A DNA stretch of 64,000 nt from Glaciecola flavus (GCF_042646125.1 NZ_JBHRSW010000029.1:62001-126000); one strand, 5' to 3'; numbered from the stretch's first letter, positions 53,015 through 61,447 are shown. Notes: generated from the sequence alone by a model not told the origin. Made by a program: numbers and translations.

Positions 53015-54607
53015 TTAGTGTTTAAAGTGGCGCATGCCAGTAAATACCATTGCGATACCATGCTCGTTAGCTGCGGCAATGACTTCATCGTCTCGCATAG
53101 AACCACCTGGTTGAATAATGGCTTTAATGCCCGCTTCCGCCGCCGCGTCTATACCGTCTCTGAATGGGAAGAAAGCATCAGATGCCATCACACATCCCTC
53201 GACAACCAAGTTTTCGTCTTTGGCTTTGATGCCGGCAATTTTAGCGGAATACACTCGACTCATTTGTCCGGCGCCTACGCCAACTGTCTTACCGTCTTTA
53301 GCATAAACAATTGCATTTGATTTTACGTACTTGGCGACTTTCCAAGTGAACAATAAGTCTTTTAGTTGCGCGTCCGTTGGAGCAAGCTCTGAAACAACGC
53401 TTAGGTCTTCCATTTCAACCATGCCAAAATCTCGGTCTTGCACTAACATACCGCCGTTCACACGTTTAAAATCAAAACCCTCTGTCAGTTGACCTTGCCA
53501 GTCACCACAGCTAAGTACACGTACGTTTTGTTTAGCACTGAGCACTTGTGCTGCTTCTGCATCGACAGTAGGGGCAATAATGACTTCTACAAACTGACGA
53601 GCAATGATTTCACTTGCAGTTTTTGCATCAAGTGCTTGGTTGAACGCAATAATGCCGCCAAACGCCGATGTTGGATCTGTTTTAAACGCGTGATCGTAGG
53701 CGTCTAAAATATTGTCAGCGACGGCAACACCACAAGGGTTAGCGTGTTTGACAATGACACAAGCGGGTTGTGTGAATTCTTTTACGCACTCAAGCGCGGC
53801 ATCAGTATCGGCTATGTTGTTAAAAGATAGCGCTTTACCTTGCAACTGAACCGCGGTTGAAACAGAAGCTTCTTGAATGTCGTTTTCAACATAAAACGCA
53901 GCGCTTTGATGACTGTTCTCACCATAACGAAGGTCTTGTTTTTTCTGCATTTGAACGTTGATTGTACGTGGAAATTGCGATGTTTCACTTTGTTCATCGT
54001 CAGACGCTTGGTTTACCATAGTACCGAAGTGGTTTGCGATCATGCCATCGTATTGTGCGGTGTGTTCAAAGGCCTTAATCGCCAGATCAAAACGCGATGC
54101 ATGGGATACTTGGCCTTGGTTTGCTTGCATCTCAGCGATGACTTTGCTGTAGTCGTCTGGGTTAACAATAATGGTGACGTCTTTGTGGTTTTTAGCTGCA
54201 GCTCGCACCATAGTGGGACCGCCGATATCGATGTTTTCAATGGCATCTTCAAGGCTACAGTCTTCTTTTGCAACAGTCAGTGCAAAGGGATATAAATTAA
54301 CCACGACCATATCAATAGCCAGTATTTCATGTCTTTCCATCACATTTGCGTCGATATCCCTGCGACCCAAAATGCCCCCATGCACTTTAGGGTGAAGTGT
54401 TTTTACGCGTCCGTCCATGATTTCGGGATGTCCGGTATATTCACTTACGTCTTTTACTTGGATCCCTTCCTTTCTCAGAAGACTGGCAGTGCCGCCAGTA
54501 GATAGTAGTTCGACACCCATGCTGTCTAAGAACTTCGCTAGGTCTGTGATGTTTGTTTTATCAGAAACGCTGAGTAGCGCGCGCTTGATAGATGTGTTTT
54601 GTTGCAT
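53015..54607 (-). CDS. purH: Bifunctional AICAR transformylase/IMP cyclohydrolase
   Basis: The 530-residue enzyme catalyses the last two steps to IMP. The N-terminal cyclohydrolase domain shows KRALLSVSDKTNITDLAKFL, LLSTGGTASLLR and GRVKTLHPKVHGGILGRRD; the C-terminal transformylase domain shows LRYGENSHQSAAFYVE, VIVKHANPCGVAV and DAFFPFRDGIDAAAEAGIKA. The promoter should lie in 54608-54757. A GCAAAC half-motif there recalls a PurR box but the match is too weak to claim. Confidence 0.96.
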   Translation of the reverse strand: MQQNTSIKRALLSVSDKTNITDLAKFLDSMGVELLSTGGTASLLRKEGIQVKDVSEYTGHPEIMDGRVKTLHPKVHGGILGRRDIDANVMERHEILAIDMVVVNLYPFALTVAKEDCSLEDAIENIDIGGPTMVRAAAKNHKDVTIIVNPDDYSKVIAEMQANQGQVSHASRFDLAIKAFEHTAQYDGMIANHFGTMVNQASDDEQSETSQFPRTINVQMQKKQDLRYGENSHQSAAFYVENDIQEASVSTAVQLQGKALSFNNIADTDAALECVKEFTQPACVIVKHANPCGVAVADNILDAYDHAFKTDPTSAFGGIIAFNQALDAKTASEIIARQFVEVIIAPTVDAEAAQVLSAKQNVRVLSCGDWQGQLTEGFDFKRVNGGMLVQDRDFGMVEMEDLSVVSELAPTDAQLKDLLFTWKVAKYVKSNAIVYAKDGKTVGVGAGQMSRVYSAKIAGIKAKDENLVVEGCVMASDAFFPFRDGIDAAAEAGIKAIIQPGGSMRDDEVIAAANEHGIAMVFTGMRHFKH

Positions 54608-54756
54608 AGCTAATATGGCCTATTAGTTTGATACTGTTTGTTTGCAATCTTACCCTGAAGTTCTGTCGTATACTTTTTAGTTATGCTCAGAATGTTGTAA
54701 CAAAATTGACTAGTTGAATCTGTATAATTTTTGCATTTGGTACGATAAATAGTACA

Positions 54757-54782
54757 TATAAAAAGAGCGCAAAAAGCGCTCT
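54757..54782 (-). terminator. Rho-independent terminator of dusB-fis operon
   Basis: On the minus strand AGAGCGC, five T, GCGCTCT then TTTTATA forms a strong 7-bp stem with a T-rich tail, 17 bases past the fis stop. It isolates the fis operon from purHD. Confidence 0.85.
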
Positions 54783-54799
54783 CATTATTGTGTTGTCAA

Positions 54800-55093
54800 T
54801 TAACCTAAACCGTACATTTTAAGTTTTTTGCGTAAAGTACCACGGTTGATTCCCATCAGGTTAGCAGCACGGGTCTGATTGCCACGTGTATAAGTCATCA
54901 CTTCCTCTAACAAAGGCGCTTCTATTTCAGCCAGTACAAGCTCATATAAGTTGTCAATATCTTGGTTGTTTAGCTCTTTAAGATATTTGTTTACGGCTTG
55001 CTTTACTGAAGAACGCAAGGGCTTTTGTGCTTGTGCTTGCGTCGGTGTCGTTACCGTTGTAGTGAAAGGTGATGTTAAATTCTGATCGAACAT
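54800..55093 (-). CDS. fis: Nucleoid protein and regulator Fis
   Basis: The 97-residue DNA-bending protein has the flexible N-terminal part (TTVTTPTQAQAQKPLRSSVK), dimerisation helices and the C-terminal helix-turn-helix (TYTRGNQTRAANLMGINRGT then LRKKLKMYGLG), nearly identical to enteric Fis in its last 40 residues. It controls rRNA and many growth-phase genes. It is the second gene of the dusB-fis operon, 33 bases after dusB, as in E. coli. Confidence 0.97.
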   Translation of the reverse strand: MFDQNLTSPFTTTVTTPTQAQAQKPLRSSVKQAVNKYLKELNNQDIDNLYELVLAEIEAPLLEEVMTYTRGNQTRAANLMGINRGTLRKKLKMYGLG

Positions 55094-55126
55094 AAATGCT
55101 GCTCTCTGTAATGTACAATAATAAAG

Positions 55127-56119
55127 CTATGCTACAGACGACAGGTTTTGCCTGTCCTGTAACGATGAAAAAAACTCGTTCAACGAACTGAGTTGGCTAC
55201 TTGCATCTTCGAGGCCGTTGAACGTGCGTCTAAATGACTTGCCTTGATCCAATTGACTGAGGTACCAGCCAACGTGTTTGCGTGCTATTCGAACACCGGA
55301 GTATTCACCGTATAAGTTGTGAACACCCTTAACATGCTCGATTAACACATTGGCTTGTTCTTGTGCACTGGGCTTATCAAGAATAGAGCCTTTTGTCAGG
55401 TAGTGATGGATCTGTTTAAAAATCCAAGGATTACCTTGTGCCGCTCGGCCTATCATGAGTGCGTCTGCACCCGTATAGTCAAGGACATGCTTGGCCTGTA
55501 TTTCGTCACCTATATCACCATTGGCAATAACTGGAATTGAAATCGCTTGCTTGATTTGACGTATTGTGTCGTATTCAGCCTGGCCATTAAACATACAGGT
55601 GCGGGTTCTGCCGTGAATCGCCAAGGCCTGTATGCCTGCTGCTTCAGCTATTTGAGCTATTTCAATACCGTTTCGATGTGCTTCATCCCAACCCGTGCGG
55701 ATTTTTAGGGTGACAGGCACGTCTACGGCACTAACGACCTCGGATAGTATCTCTTTTACTAACTTTGGCTCTTTCAATAGCGCTGAACCAGCTAATTTTT
55801 TGTTTACCTTTTTTGCAGGGCAACCCATATTTATGTCGATGATTTGTGCACCGTGTTCGACATTAAATTGTGCCGCTTGAGCCATCAATTCAGGTTCACT
55901 GCCTGCAATTTGTACGCTACGTACACCCGATTCGCCATCATGGTTCATCCTTGCCATGGATTTTGCGGTTTTCCATACGCGCGGATTGCTTGAGAGCATT
56001 TCAGATACGACAAGTCCCGCACCCATACGGCGACACAACTCCCGAAAAGGGCGGTCGGTTATACCTGCCATGGGGGCGAGTATCAAATTGTTCGCTAATT
56101 TGTAAGGACCAATTTGCAC
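55127..56119 (-). CDS. dusB: tRNA-dihydrouridine synthase B
   Basis: The 330-residue flavoenzyme reduces uridine in the D-loop of tRNA. Seen are the FMN-binding start LILAPMAGITDRPFRELCRR, the catalytic Cys in DINMGCPAKKVNKKLAGSAL, KIRTGWDEAHRN, HGRTRTCMFNGQAEYD and NGDIGDEIQAKHVLDYTGAD. It is the first gene of the dusB-fis operon; the promoter of this growth-rate controlled unit should lie in 56120-56257. Confidence 0.96.
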   Translation of the reverse strand: MQIGPYKLANNLILAPMAGITDRPFRELCRRMGAGLVVSEMLSSNPRVWKTAKSMARMNHDGESGVRSVQIAGSEPELMAQAAQFNVEHGAQIIDINMGCPAKKVNKKLAGSALLKEPKLVKEILSEVVSAVDVPVTLKIRTGWDEAHRNGIEIAQIAEAAGIQALAIHGRTRTCMFNGQAEYDTIRQIKQAISIPVIANGDIGDEIQAKHVLDYTGADALMIGRAAQGNPWIFKQIHHYLTKGSILDKPSAQEQANVLIEHVKGVHNLYGEYSGVRIARKHVGWYLSQLDQGKSFRRTFNGLEDASSQLSSLNEFFSSLQDRQNLSSVA

Positions 56120-56257
56120 AATATCGCCTACTCCAATACATAACGCTTCTGACTAAATCGGCGGCGTAATATACGTGTTTTTTTGCACTTTGAAAAGTAT
56201 AATTTTTAAACAATTTAAAGAAAAAATACTTGACTTAAGTAGGCTTTGTGAGTGTCG

Positions 56258-57136
56258 TCACACTTTCTTAGCAGAAATACAAGCCCACTCGCCTTCTTGT
56301 TGCATGGGTTCGAAGATAAACTCATCAGAATATGCGTCAATGACTGTTTGCGCTTGTTCGACTAATATACCCGACATGACTAATTTACCGCCGGATTTAC
56401 AGTGTGCGGAAATGTTAGGCTTGAGTGCTTTTAAGGGACCTGAGAGGATATTCGCGACAACAATATCAACCTGTACAGCAGGTTGCTGGTCGGCAATGTA
56501 CAAATCTAACCTGTCGAGGACACTATTTTTTTCTGCATTGCTGGTACTTGCTATTAGAGCTTGAGGATCGATATCAATGCCTATAGCACTTGCGGCGCCA
56601 AGTTTTAAAGCCGCGATTGCGAGGATACCGCTCCCGCACCCAAAATCAAATACGCTTTTGTCTTGTATATCTTGGCTGTCTAGCCAACGCAGGCACATGG
56701 ATGTCGTTGGATGGGTACCGGTGCCAAAAGCAAGGCCTGGGTCTAACAGCACGTTCACTGCTTGTGGGTTGGGAATGTCTCTCCAGCTTGGGCATATCCA
56801 GAGGCGTTGACCAAATTGCATCGGATGGAAATTTTCCATCCATTCTCTTTCCCAGTCTTTGTCTTCTAATTGATCAATACTGTACAAAAATTCTTGCCTA
56901 AACACAGCAGCATGACTCAGACGCTCGACAACGGGTACAAGATTGATACTGGCATCGTACAGACCAATCACCTGAGTATCAGGCCAGAGTAAGACTTCGC
57001 CTGGTTTGGGCTCATACATTGGCGTATCTTTAGCATCGACAAAAGTTACCGCTTGTGCTTGATTGGCACTTAGCATATCGCCTACCGCTTCAGCATGCTC
57101 GGCCTTAACGCTAATTTTTAGTTGTTGCCACGCCAT
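56258..57136 (-). CDS. prmA: Ribosomal protein L11 methyltransferase
   Basis: The 292-residue SAM enzyme trimethylates ribosomal protein L11. The N-terminal substrate-recognition domain opens with MAWQQLKISVKAEHAEAVGD. The catalytic domain has AFGTGTHPTTSMCLRWLDS, motif I VFDFGCGSGILAIAALKLGA and motif IV VDIVVANILSGPLKAL. It lies upstream of dusB, the usual order. In many relatives accC (with or without panF) lies directly upstream; here a foreign-looking group of genes separates them. Confidence 0.96.
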   Translation of the reverse strand: MAWQQLKISVKAEHAEAVGDMLSANQAQAVTFVDAKDTPMYEPKPGEVLLWPDTQVIGLYDASINLVPVVERLSHAAVFRQEFLYSIDQLEDKDWEREWMENFHPMQFGQRLWICPSWRDIPNPQAVNVLLDPGLAFGTGTHPTTSMCLRWLDSQDIQDKSVFDFGCGSGILAIAALKLGAASAIGIDIDPQALIASTSNAEKNSVLDRLDLYIADQQPAVQVDIVVANILSGPLKALKPNISAHCKSGGKLVMSGILVEQAQTVIDAYSDEFIFEPMQQEGEWACISAKKV

Positions 57137-57253
57137 TCAGACTTTCCTCTATGTTTTATGGCGGTGAATATACAGGAAGTTCTAATTTTGGGTAAGAGGG
57201 CAATCGCTGTTGCAGCACAATTTTATGCTGGAGTAAGATAACGATGCTTTAAT

Positions 57254-57430
57254 CTACGATGAGTTTTCTTCTAACGTTTCGATCTCTTTCCATATCTGTT
57301 CAGCCTCAGCGGTAAGCATAGAGTATGATTTGATATCACCTTTTCGTTGTGCAAGCATGGCTTGTTCGAGCTTTATATCGTATTGTTTGCGCAGTTTTTT
57401 ACTTGGGTTGGACTTTAAAAAGTTGAACAT
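57254..57430 (-). CDS. Small DUF6435-type protein
   Basis: The 58-residue protein, with opening MFNFLKSNPSKKLRKQYDIK and the charged helix AMLAQRKGDIKSYSMLTAEA, fits the DUF6435 family of short, helical proteins of unknown role that are common in marine gammaproteobacteria. I chose the ATG at 57430. The frame stays open further upstream but that part runs through the promoter and first codons of the opposite MerR-type gene, and does not look like protein. The ribosome site is weak. Confidence 0.7.
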   Translation of the reverse strand: MFNFLKSNPSKKLRKQYDIKLEQAMLAQRKGDIKSYSMLTAEAEQIWKEIETLEENSS

Positions 57431-57498
57431 TATTTTACACAGAAAGTAATTTATTAACGATTGATTACGCGCTTTTTGAAATTTGGGTTTAATTTTCC

Positions 57499-57530
57499 TT
57501 GACTCCGTACACAAGTACGGGGTGTAAACT
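57499..57530 (+). promoter_or_regulatory. mer-type promoter/operator
   Basis: TTGACT (57499-57504, -35) and TAAACT (57525-57530, -10) are separated by 20 bases, the overlong spacing of MerR-activated promoters. The spacer carries a perfect dyad CCGTAC-ACAA-GTACGG (57505-57520). The left part TTGACTCCGTACA and the half-site GTACGG are the same as in the classical mer operon promoter. The expected transcript start is about five bases before the regulator ATG, so the leader would be very short. Confidence 0.85.
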
Positions 57531-57541
57531 ACTAGTGTCAT

Positions 57542-57976
57542 ATGAAAGATCACAAGCAAAAAACGATTGGTGTTGTAGCAAAGTCCGCGAATGTTGGTAT
57601 CGAAACTATTCGATTCTACGAGCGAAAAGGCATTCTTCAACAGCCACCTAAAATTGGCGGATTTCGTTATTATTCTGACGAGGATGTGAGGATTGTTTGT
57701 TTAGTTAAACAATTGCAAGGTGTGGGTTTTTCATTAGATGAAGTCAAAGATTTTCTTCAATTTGATAGTTGCTGTATTGAGTCTGCGGACATTATAAAGC
57801 AAAAGTCTTTAAACAAAATTGAGGAGATCCGGCGAAAAATTTTTGAGTTGCAGGCAACGGTAAATGCACTCGAAAAATTTTCAAATAGTTGCGGTTCAAA
57901 TAAAAACGCCTTGAGCAAGTGTGATCTTTTAGATTGTTTTGAAAATGAGTGGGAATGCTGTGGTGGTTCCAAATAA
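57542..57976 (+). CDS. MerR-family metal-responsive regulator
   Basis: The 144-residue protein has the MerR winged helix (TIGVVAKSANVGIETIRFYE, RKGILQQPPKIGGFRYYSDE), the dimerisation helix (about 80-112), and a cysteine set C77/C78, C117 and C127 that parallels the three metal ligands of mercury- and lead-type regulators (Cys82, Cys117 and Cys126 in MerR), although the distance between the first and second is about four residues longer. Extra cysteines follow (C132, C139, C140). It lies directly behind a mer-type operator, so it should repress and activate its own promoter. The metal (Hg, Cd, Pb or other) cannot be decided. It is followed 35 bases later by a cysteine-rich peptide gene. Confidence 0.88.
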   Translation: MKDHKQKTIGVVAKSANVGIETIRFYERKGILQQPPKIGGFRYYSDEDVRIVCLVKQLQGVGFSLDEVKDFLQFDSCCIESADIIKQKSLNKIEEIRRKIFELQATVNALEKFSNSCGSNKNALSKCDLLDCFENEWECCGGSK

Positions 57977-58011
57977 GTAACATTAGGTAAAATATCCTTT
58001 GGAGTGTTGAA

Positions 58012-58137
58012 ATGAACGAAAAATGCGTATGTTGTGAAGAGAATGCAGTAGAACAATGCTGTTGCAATACTGAAAATTGTGTATGTAATGAGCAATGCAA
58101 CTGCGGTGATTGTTGCGCCAATTCAGATTGTTGTTAG
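58012..58137 (+). CDS. 41-residue cysteine-rich metallothionein-like peptide
   Basis: This very short gene encodes 41 residues with 14 cysteines (positions 5, 7, 8, 16-18, 23, 25, 29, 31, 34, 35, 40, 41), arranged as CxCC, CCC, CxC, CxC, CC and CC clusters, for example CNCGDCC. There is no aromatic residue, no histidine and only one lysine, as in metallothioneins. GGAG lies seven bases before the ATG. The gene is 35 bases behind a MerR-type regulator gene in the same direction, so both should be made from the mer-type promoter. The product probably binds a soft metal in the cytoplasm. I know of no named family that it clearly joins. Confidence 0.82.
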   Translation: MNEKCVCCEENAVEQCCCNTENCVCNEQCNCGDCCANSDCC

Positions 58138-58174
58138 TCACAAAAGCTGAACGCGCGATAAGCAATATTTTGCC

Positions 58175-58199
58175 TTGGGATACAATGTATCCCAAGGAT
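58175..58199. terminator. Hairpin after the cysteine-rich peptide gene
   Basis: CCTTGGGATAC, AAT, GTATCCCAAGG is a perfect 11-bp stem 37 bases past the peptide stop, between two converging genes. It probably ends both transcripts; the downstream T runs are short. Confidence 0.65.
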
Positions 58200-58210
58200 G
58201 AAACGCTTTT

Positions 58211-59350
58211 TCACTTCTCTATCGGCAATCGTATACAAACGCTCAGGCCAGAGGGTAGGTTTTTCTTCACCATAAACTGGTAATTGTTGGGATAGAGTAC
58301 TGCCAAGCGCTCTTTGATATTTCGGAGCCCCACTCCCTTATCTGTCTGATGGTTAAGGCAATCAATTTTACTGACAGAGGCATGCCCGTCTGGGCCGTTG
58401 TCTGAAATTTCGAGCTGTAAATAGCCATCCTCTTCTTTTGCGCTTATTGATATTTCGCCGCCTGAAGGCATTTTAGCAATTGAATACTTAATACTGTTTT
58501 CGACAAGTGGCTGCAATAGCAAGCTTGGCACTAAATAGTTTTCAGTCGTTTCGCTAAGCTCAAAGTGAATGTTCAAGCGCTCATCGAAGCGCGTTTTTTC
58601 GATATCTAGATACAGCATTAGGGCTTTAAGTTCTTCGTAAAGCACGACTTTTTTTTCTGGATCATTGTCTAAACTGAAACGCAAAAATGTAGACAGTTTT
58701 ACCAACATATCGTTGGCTTTTTCTTTGTTGCCCATTATCACCAAAGTAGAAATCGCATTGAGTGTGTTGAACAAAAAATGCGGATTTATTTGATAGCGCA
58801 GCATTTTAATCTGTGCGCTATGTGACAGGCGTGCGGCAGCAAGGTGCATTTCTTTTTCAGCTACGAGCCTGAAATAAAAGTTGACGCTAAAATACAGAGT
58901 ACTCCATGCCAATATCATCGCGAGACTATAGGTTAAGCCAGAAAAATAATTGAATATATCCATCATTTCTGCTTTTTTACTGTGATCAATTTCGGGATTT
59001 ATAAGCGGGTGAATGGTCCACATCGCAATGTTTTTGGCTGGCGTCCAAAGTAATGCCACTACAATGCAAGACAGTATTACGAGCAGCAGAATATTTTGCG
59101 GAGAAAAGCGCCAAAAACGCCGATATATGTATCGTAAAGGCAGGGTGAGCAAAGCTGCCAGTGAGGCACTCACAAACAAAGGTACGCCAATCAAATAGTT
59201 AGAACTACCAAAAGATAAGACGGTGTTTTCTATTAAGAAGAGAAACCAGTATATAAGCCAACCTGCACAGTGCAATAACCAAAACGAGGGTTTTTGTCGA
59301 GTAGGGGGGATATACAGTTCTTCCGACGCTTCAATGGCAGATTTGTTCAT
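58211..59350 (-). CDS. LytS-type sensor histidine kinase (orphan)
   Basis: This membrane kinase of about 379 residues belongs to the LytS/YehU group (His_kinase, PF06580). It has about four membrane helices in the first 170 residues, the H-box HFLFNTLNAISTLV, and an ATPase domain with LLLQPLVENSIKYSI and GVGLRNIKERLAVLY. Such kinases normally pair with a LytTR response regulator encoded next to them; none is present in the window. The ATG at 59350 was preferred over a GTG at 59389 since it opens the family-like N-terminus, though its ribosome site is weak. Three phased direct repeats lie upstream. Confidence 0.85.
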   Translation of the reverse strand: MNKSAIEASEELYIPPTRQKPSFWLLHCAGWLIYWFLFLIENTVLSFGSSNYLIGVPLFVSASLAALLTLPLRYIYRRFWRFSPQNILLLVILSCIVVALLWTPAKNIAMWTIHPLINPEIDHSKKAEMMDIFNYFSGLTYSLAMILAWSTLYFSVNFYFRLVAEKEMHLAAARLSHSAQIKMLRYQINPHFLFNTLNAISTLVIMGNKEKANDMLVKLSTFLRFSLDNDPEKKVVLYEELKALMLYLDIEKTRFDERLNIHFELSETTENYLVPSLLLQPLVENSIKYSIAKMPSGGEISISAKEEDGYLQLEISDNGPDGHASVSKIDCLNHQTDKGVGLRNIKERLAVLYPNNYQFMVKKNLPSGLSVCIRLPIEK

Positions 59351-59425
59351 GTATAGGGCTAAAGATGCTATTTTGTGACTTACCAACACTTAATAAAAAC
59401 ACAGCCATTGCAATTTGTACATAAA

Positions 59426-59452
59426 ATTGCGACGAATTGCGAATTATTGCGA
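59426..59452 (-). promoter_or_regulatory. Three ATTGCGA repeats, 10-bp phased
   Basis: The heptamer ATTGCGA occurs at 59426, 59436 and 59446, so the copies are exactly one helical turn apart. They lie 76 to 102 bases upstream of the kinase start. Phased direct repeats are typical operators for regulators that bind one DNA face, as LytTR proteins do. The binding protein is not known. Confidence 0.45.
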
Positions 59453-59503
59453 CAAAGTGTTAGTTGTTCTTGATTGTGTTGAGTCGCACTCTGGCGACCT
59501 GAT

Positions 59504-59534
59504 AAAAAATAACCCCAGAAATGGGGTTATTTTT
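59504..59534. terminator. Rho-independent terminator after accC
   Basis: AAAATAACCCC, AGAAAT, GGGGTTATTTT forms an 11-bp stem with A and T runs on both sides, 24 bases past the accC stop. It is a strong intrinsic terminator for accBC on the minus strand. Confidence 0.85.
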
Positions 59535-59558
59535 ATGACTAATTGCAATTAGTGGCGT

Positions 59559-60905
59559 TTAGTCTTCAGCGTCGAGTTTTTTCTCCAAATAATGGATATT
59601 GGTGCCGCCGTTAAAGAAGTTTTCGTCAGCCATAATTTTCTGTTGTAGTGGCACGTTAGTTTTTATGCCGTCTATGACCAACTCATTCAAGGCATGGCGC
59701 ATACGAGCAATAGCCTCGTCTCTACTTTCGCCATAGGTGATAAGTTTGCCAATCATCGAATCATAATAAGGCGGTACTTTATAACCAGAATAAATGTGCG
59801 ACTCCCACCTTACGCCCAAGCCACCCGGAGAATGGAACATCTTTATTTGTCCTGGGCTGGGGATAAAAGTCTTGGGATCTTCAGCATTGATACGGCATTC
59901 AATAGCATGACCATGGACATTCACTTGCGATTGCTCAATTGACAATGGTTGACCTGCGGCAATACGGAGCTGTTCTTTAATTAAATCAACGCCAGTAATC
60001 ATCTCTGTAACGGGGTGTTCTACTTGAATACGCGTATTCATTTCTATGAAGTAAAACTCACCGTTTTCATATAAAAACTCAAAGGTGCCAGCGCCGCGAT
60101 AACCAATTTCAATACAGGCTCGTCGGCAACGCTCCCCAATTTTTTCCCGCATACTTTGGGTAATACCAGGGGCAGGTGCTTCTTCCACTACTTTTTGGTG
60201 GCGACGTTGCATTGAGCAGTCACGTTCACCCAAATGCACAGCGTTGCCTTGTCCATCAGCTAAGACTTGAATTTCCACGTGGCGCGGGTTTTCCAAAAAT
60301 TTTTCCATGTAGACGATGTCGTTGTTAAACGCAGCACCTGCTTCTGTTTTGGTGGTTCGAATCGACGACTCTAGTTCTTCTTCGCTGCGCACAACACGCA
60401 TGCCACGACCACCACCACCGCCTGCGGCCTTAATAATGATTGGGTAGCCGATACGCTTGGCAATGGCTTTGTTTTTTTCCATATCTTCGCCAAGCGGACC
60501 ATCTGAGCCTGGCACACAAGGCACACCTGCTTTGCGCATGGATGCGATTGCAGATACTTTGTCTCCCATTAAATTGATGGTTTCTGCTTTTGGGCCAATA
60601 AACACAAACCCGCTTTTTTCGACGGCTTCGGCAAAATCTGCATTTTCAGATAAAAAGCCATAGCCTGGATGAATAGCGATAGAATTGGTCACTTCTGCGG
60701 CAGCGATAATGCGCGGAATATTGAGGTAGCTCTCAGTAGCGGCCGCATTGCCGATACAGATTGTTTCGTCAGCTAACAGCACGTGTTTTAAATCGCGATC
60801 GGCGGATGAATGGGCTGCAACCGTTTTTATTCCTAACTCTTTGCACGCCCTTAAAATGCGCAGCGCTATTTCGCCGCGATTGGCAATAAGTACTTTATCA
60901 AGCAT
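59559..60905 (-). CDS. accC: Acetyl-CoA carboxylase biotin carboxylase subunit
   Basis: The 448-residue ATP-grasp enzyme carboxylates biotin on AccB in fatty-acid synthesis. Motifs: MLDKVLIANRGEIALRILRA, ATP-binding KAAGGGGGRGMRVV, CSMQRRHQKVVEEAPAP, FEFLYENGEFYFIEMNTRIQ and the EHPVTEMITGVDL site. Length is the usual 449. It follows accB with an 11-base gap. A terminator lies just past it. Confidence 0.97.
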   Translation of the reverse strand: MLDKVLIANRGEIALRILRACKELGIKTVAAHSSADRDLKHVLLADETICIGNAAATESYLNIPRIIAAAEVTNSIAIHPGYGFLSENADFAEAVEKSGFVFIGPKAETINLMGDKVSAIASMRKAGVPCVPGSDGPLGEDMEKNKAIAKRIGYPIIIKAAGGGGGRGMRVVRSEEELESSIRTTKTEAGAAFNNDIVYMEKFLENPRHVEIQVLADGQGNAVHLGERDCSMQRRHQKVVEEAPAPGITQSMREKIGERCRRACIEIGYRGAGTFEFLYENGEFYFIEMNTRIQVEHPVTEMITGVDLIKEQLRIAAGQPLSIEQSQVNVHGHAIECRINAEDPKTFIPSPGQIKMFHSPGGLGVRWESHIYSGYKVPPYYDSMIGKLITYGESRDEAIARMRHALNELVIDGIKTNVPLQQKIMADENFFNGGTNIHYLEKKLDAED

Positions 60906-60916
60906 GATGCCCGCCC

Positions 60917-61375
60917 TTATTCGATAATGAATAATGGTTGATCAAATTCTACTGGTTCTTGATTGTCTACCAGTATCTCTTTGACCACGCCGTCGGCATC
61001 TGATTCTATTTGGTTCATCATTTTCATTGCTTCGATAATGCAAAGGGTGTCGCCCTTCTTGACTGTGTGTCCTACTTCTACAAAAGCAGCAGCTTCGGGT
61101 GAAGATGCACGATAAAACGTACCTACCATAGGCGATTTCACAACATGGCCTGAGCTAACACTGGGAGCCGGTGCTGCGGCTTCTGCACTTGCCGCAGGGG
61201 CTGGTGCGGCAGCGGGCGCTACGGGTGCCGCTACTTGAGGCACATATTGTACTTGTTGTGCACCGGTATTGCCGCGATTGATACGCACAGACTCTTCACC
61301 TTCGGTGATTTCAAGTTCTGCAATGCCTGATTCTTCAACCAGTTCAATTAGTTTTTTTACTTTGCGTATGTCCAT
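60917..61375 (-). CDS. accB: Acetyl-CoA carboxylase biotin carboxyl carrier protein
   Basis: The 152-residue carrier protein has the N-terminal KVKKLIELVEESGIAELEIT region, an alanine/proline-rich flexible linker (about residues 48-75), and the biotinyl domain with the modified lysine in IEAMKMMNQIE and the thumb segment FYRASSPEAAAFVEVG. It is the carrier of the carboxyl group between AccC and the carboxyltransferase. It is the first gene of accBC and lies downstream of aroQ. Confidence 0.97.
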   Translation of the reverse strand: MDIRKVKKLIELVEESGIAELEITEGEESVRINRGNTGAQQVQYVPQVAAPVAPAAAPAPAASAEAAAPAPSVSSGHVVKSPMVGTFYRASSPEAAAFVEVGHTVKKGDTLCIIEAMKMMNQIESDADGVVKEILVDNQEPVEFDQPLFIIE

Positions 61376-61447
61376 GTGATAACCCTTATAAATCTTTGTT
61401 GTATGTATTAAGCAAGGCTCGCTGTAAATAACAACAGCCTGTATTTG

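Noticed and set aside
54608..54757. PurR box upstream of purH
   Set aside because: Only a GCAAAC half-site matches; the palindrome is not complete enough to claim.
57431..57640. Longer N-terminus for the DUF6435-type gene (128 residues)
   Set aside because: The added part overlaps the mer-type promoter and the first codons of the opposite regulator gene, and the 58-residue form matches the family.
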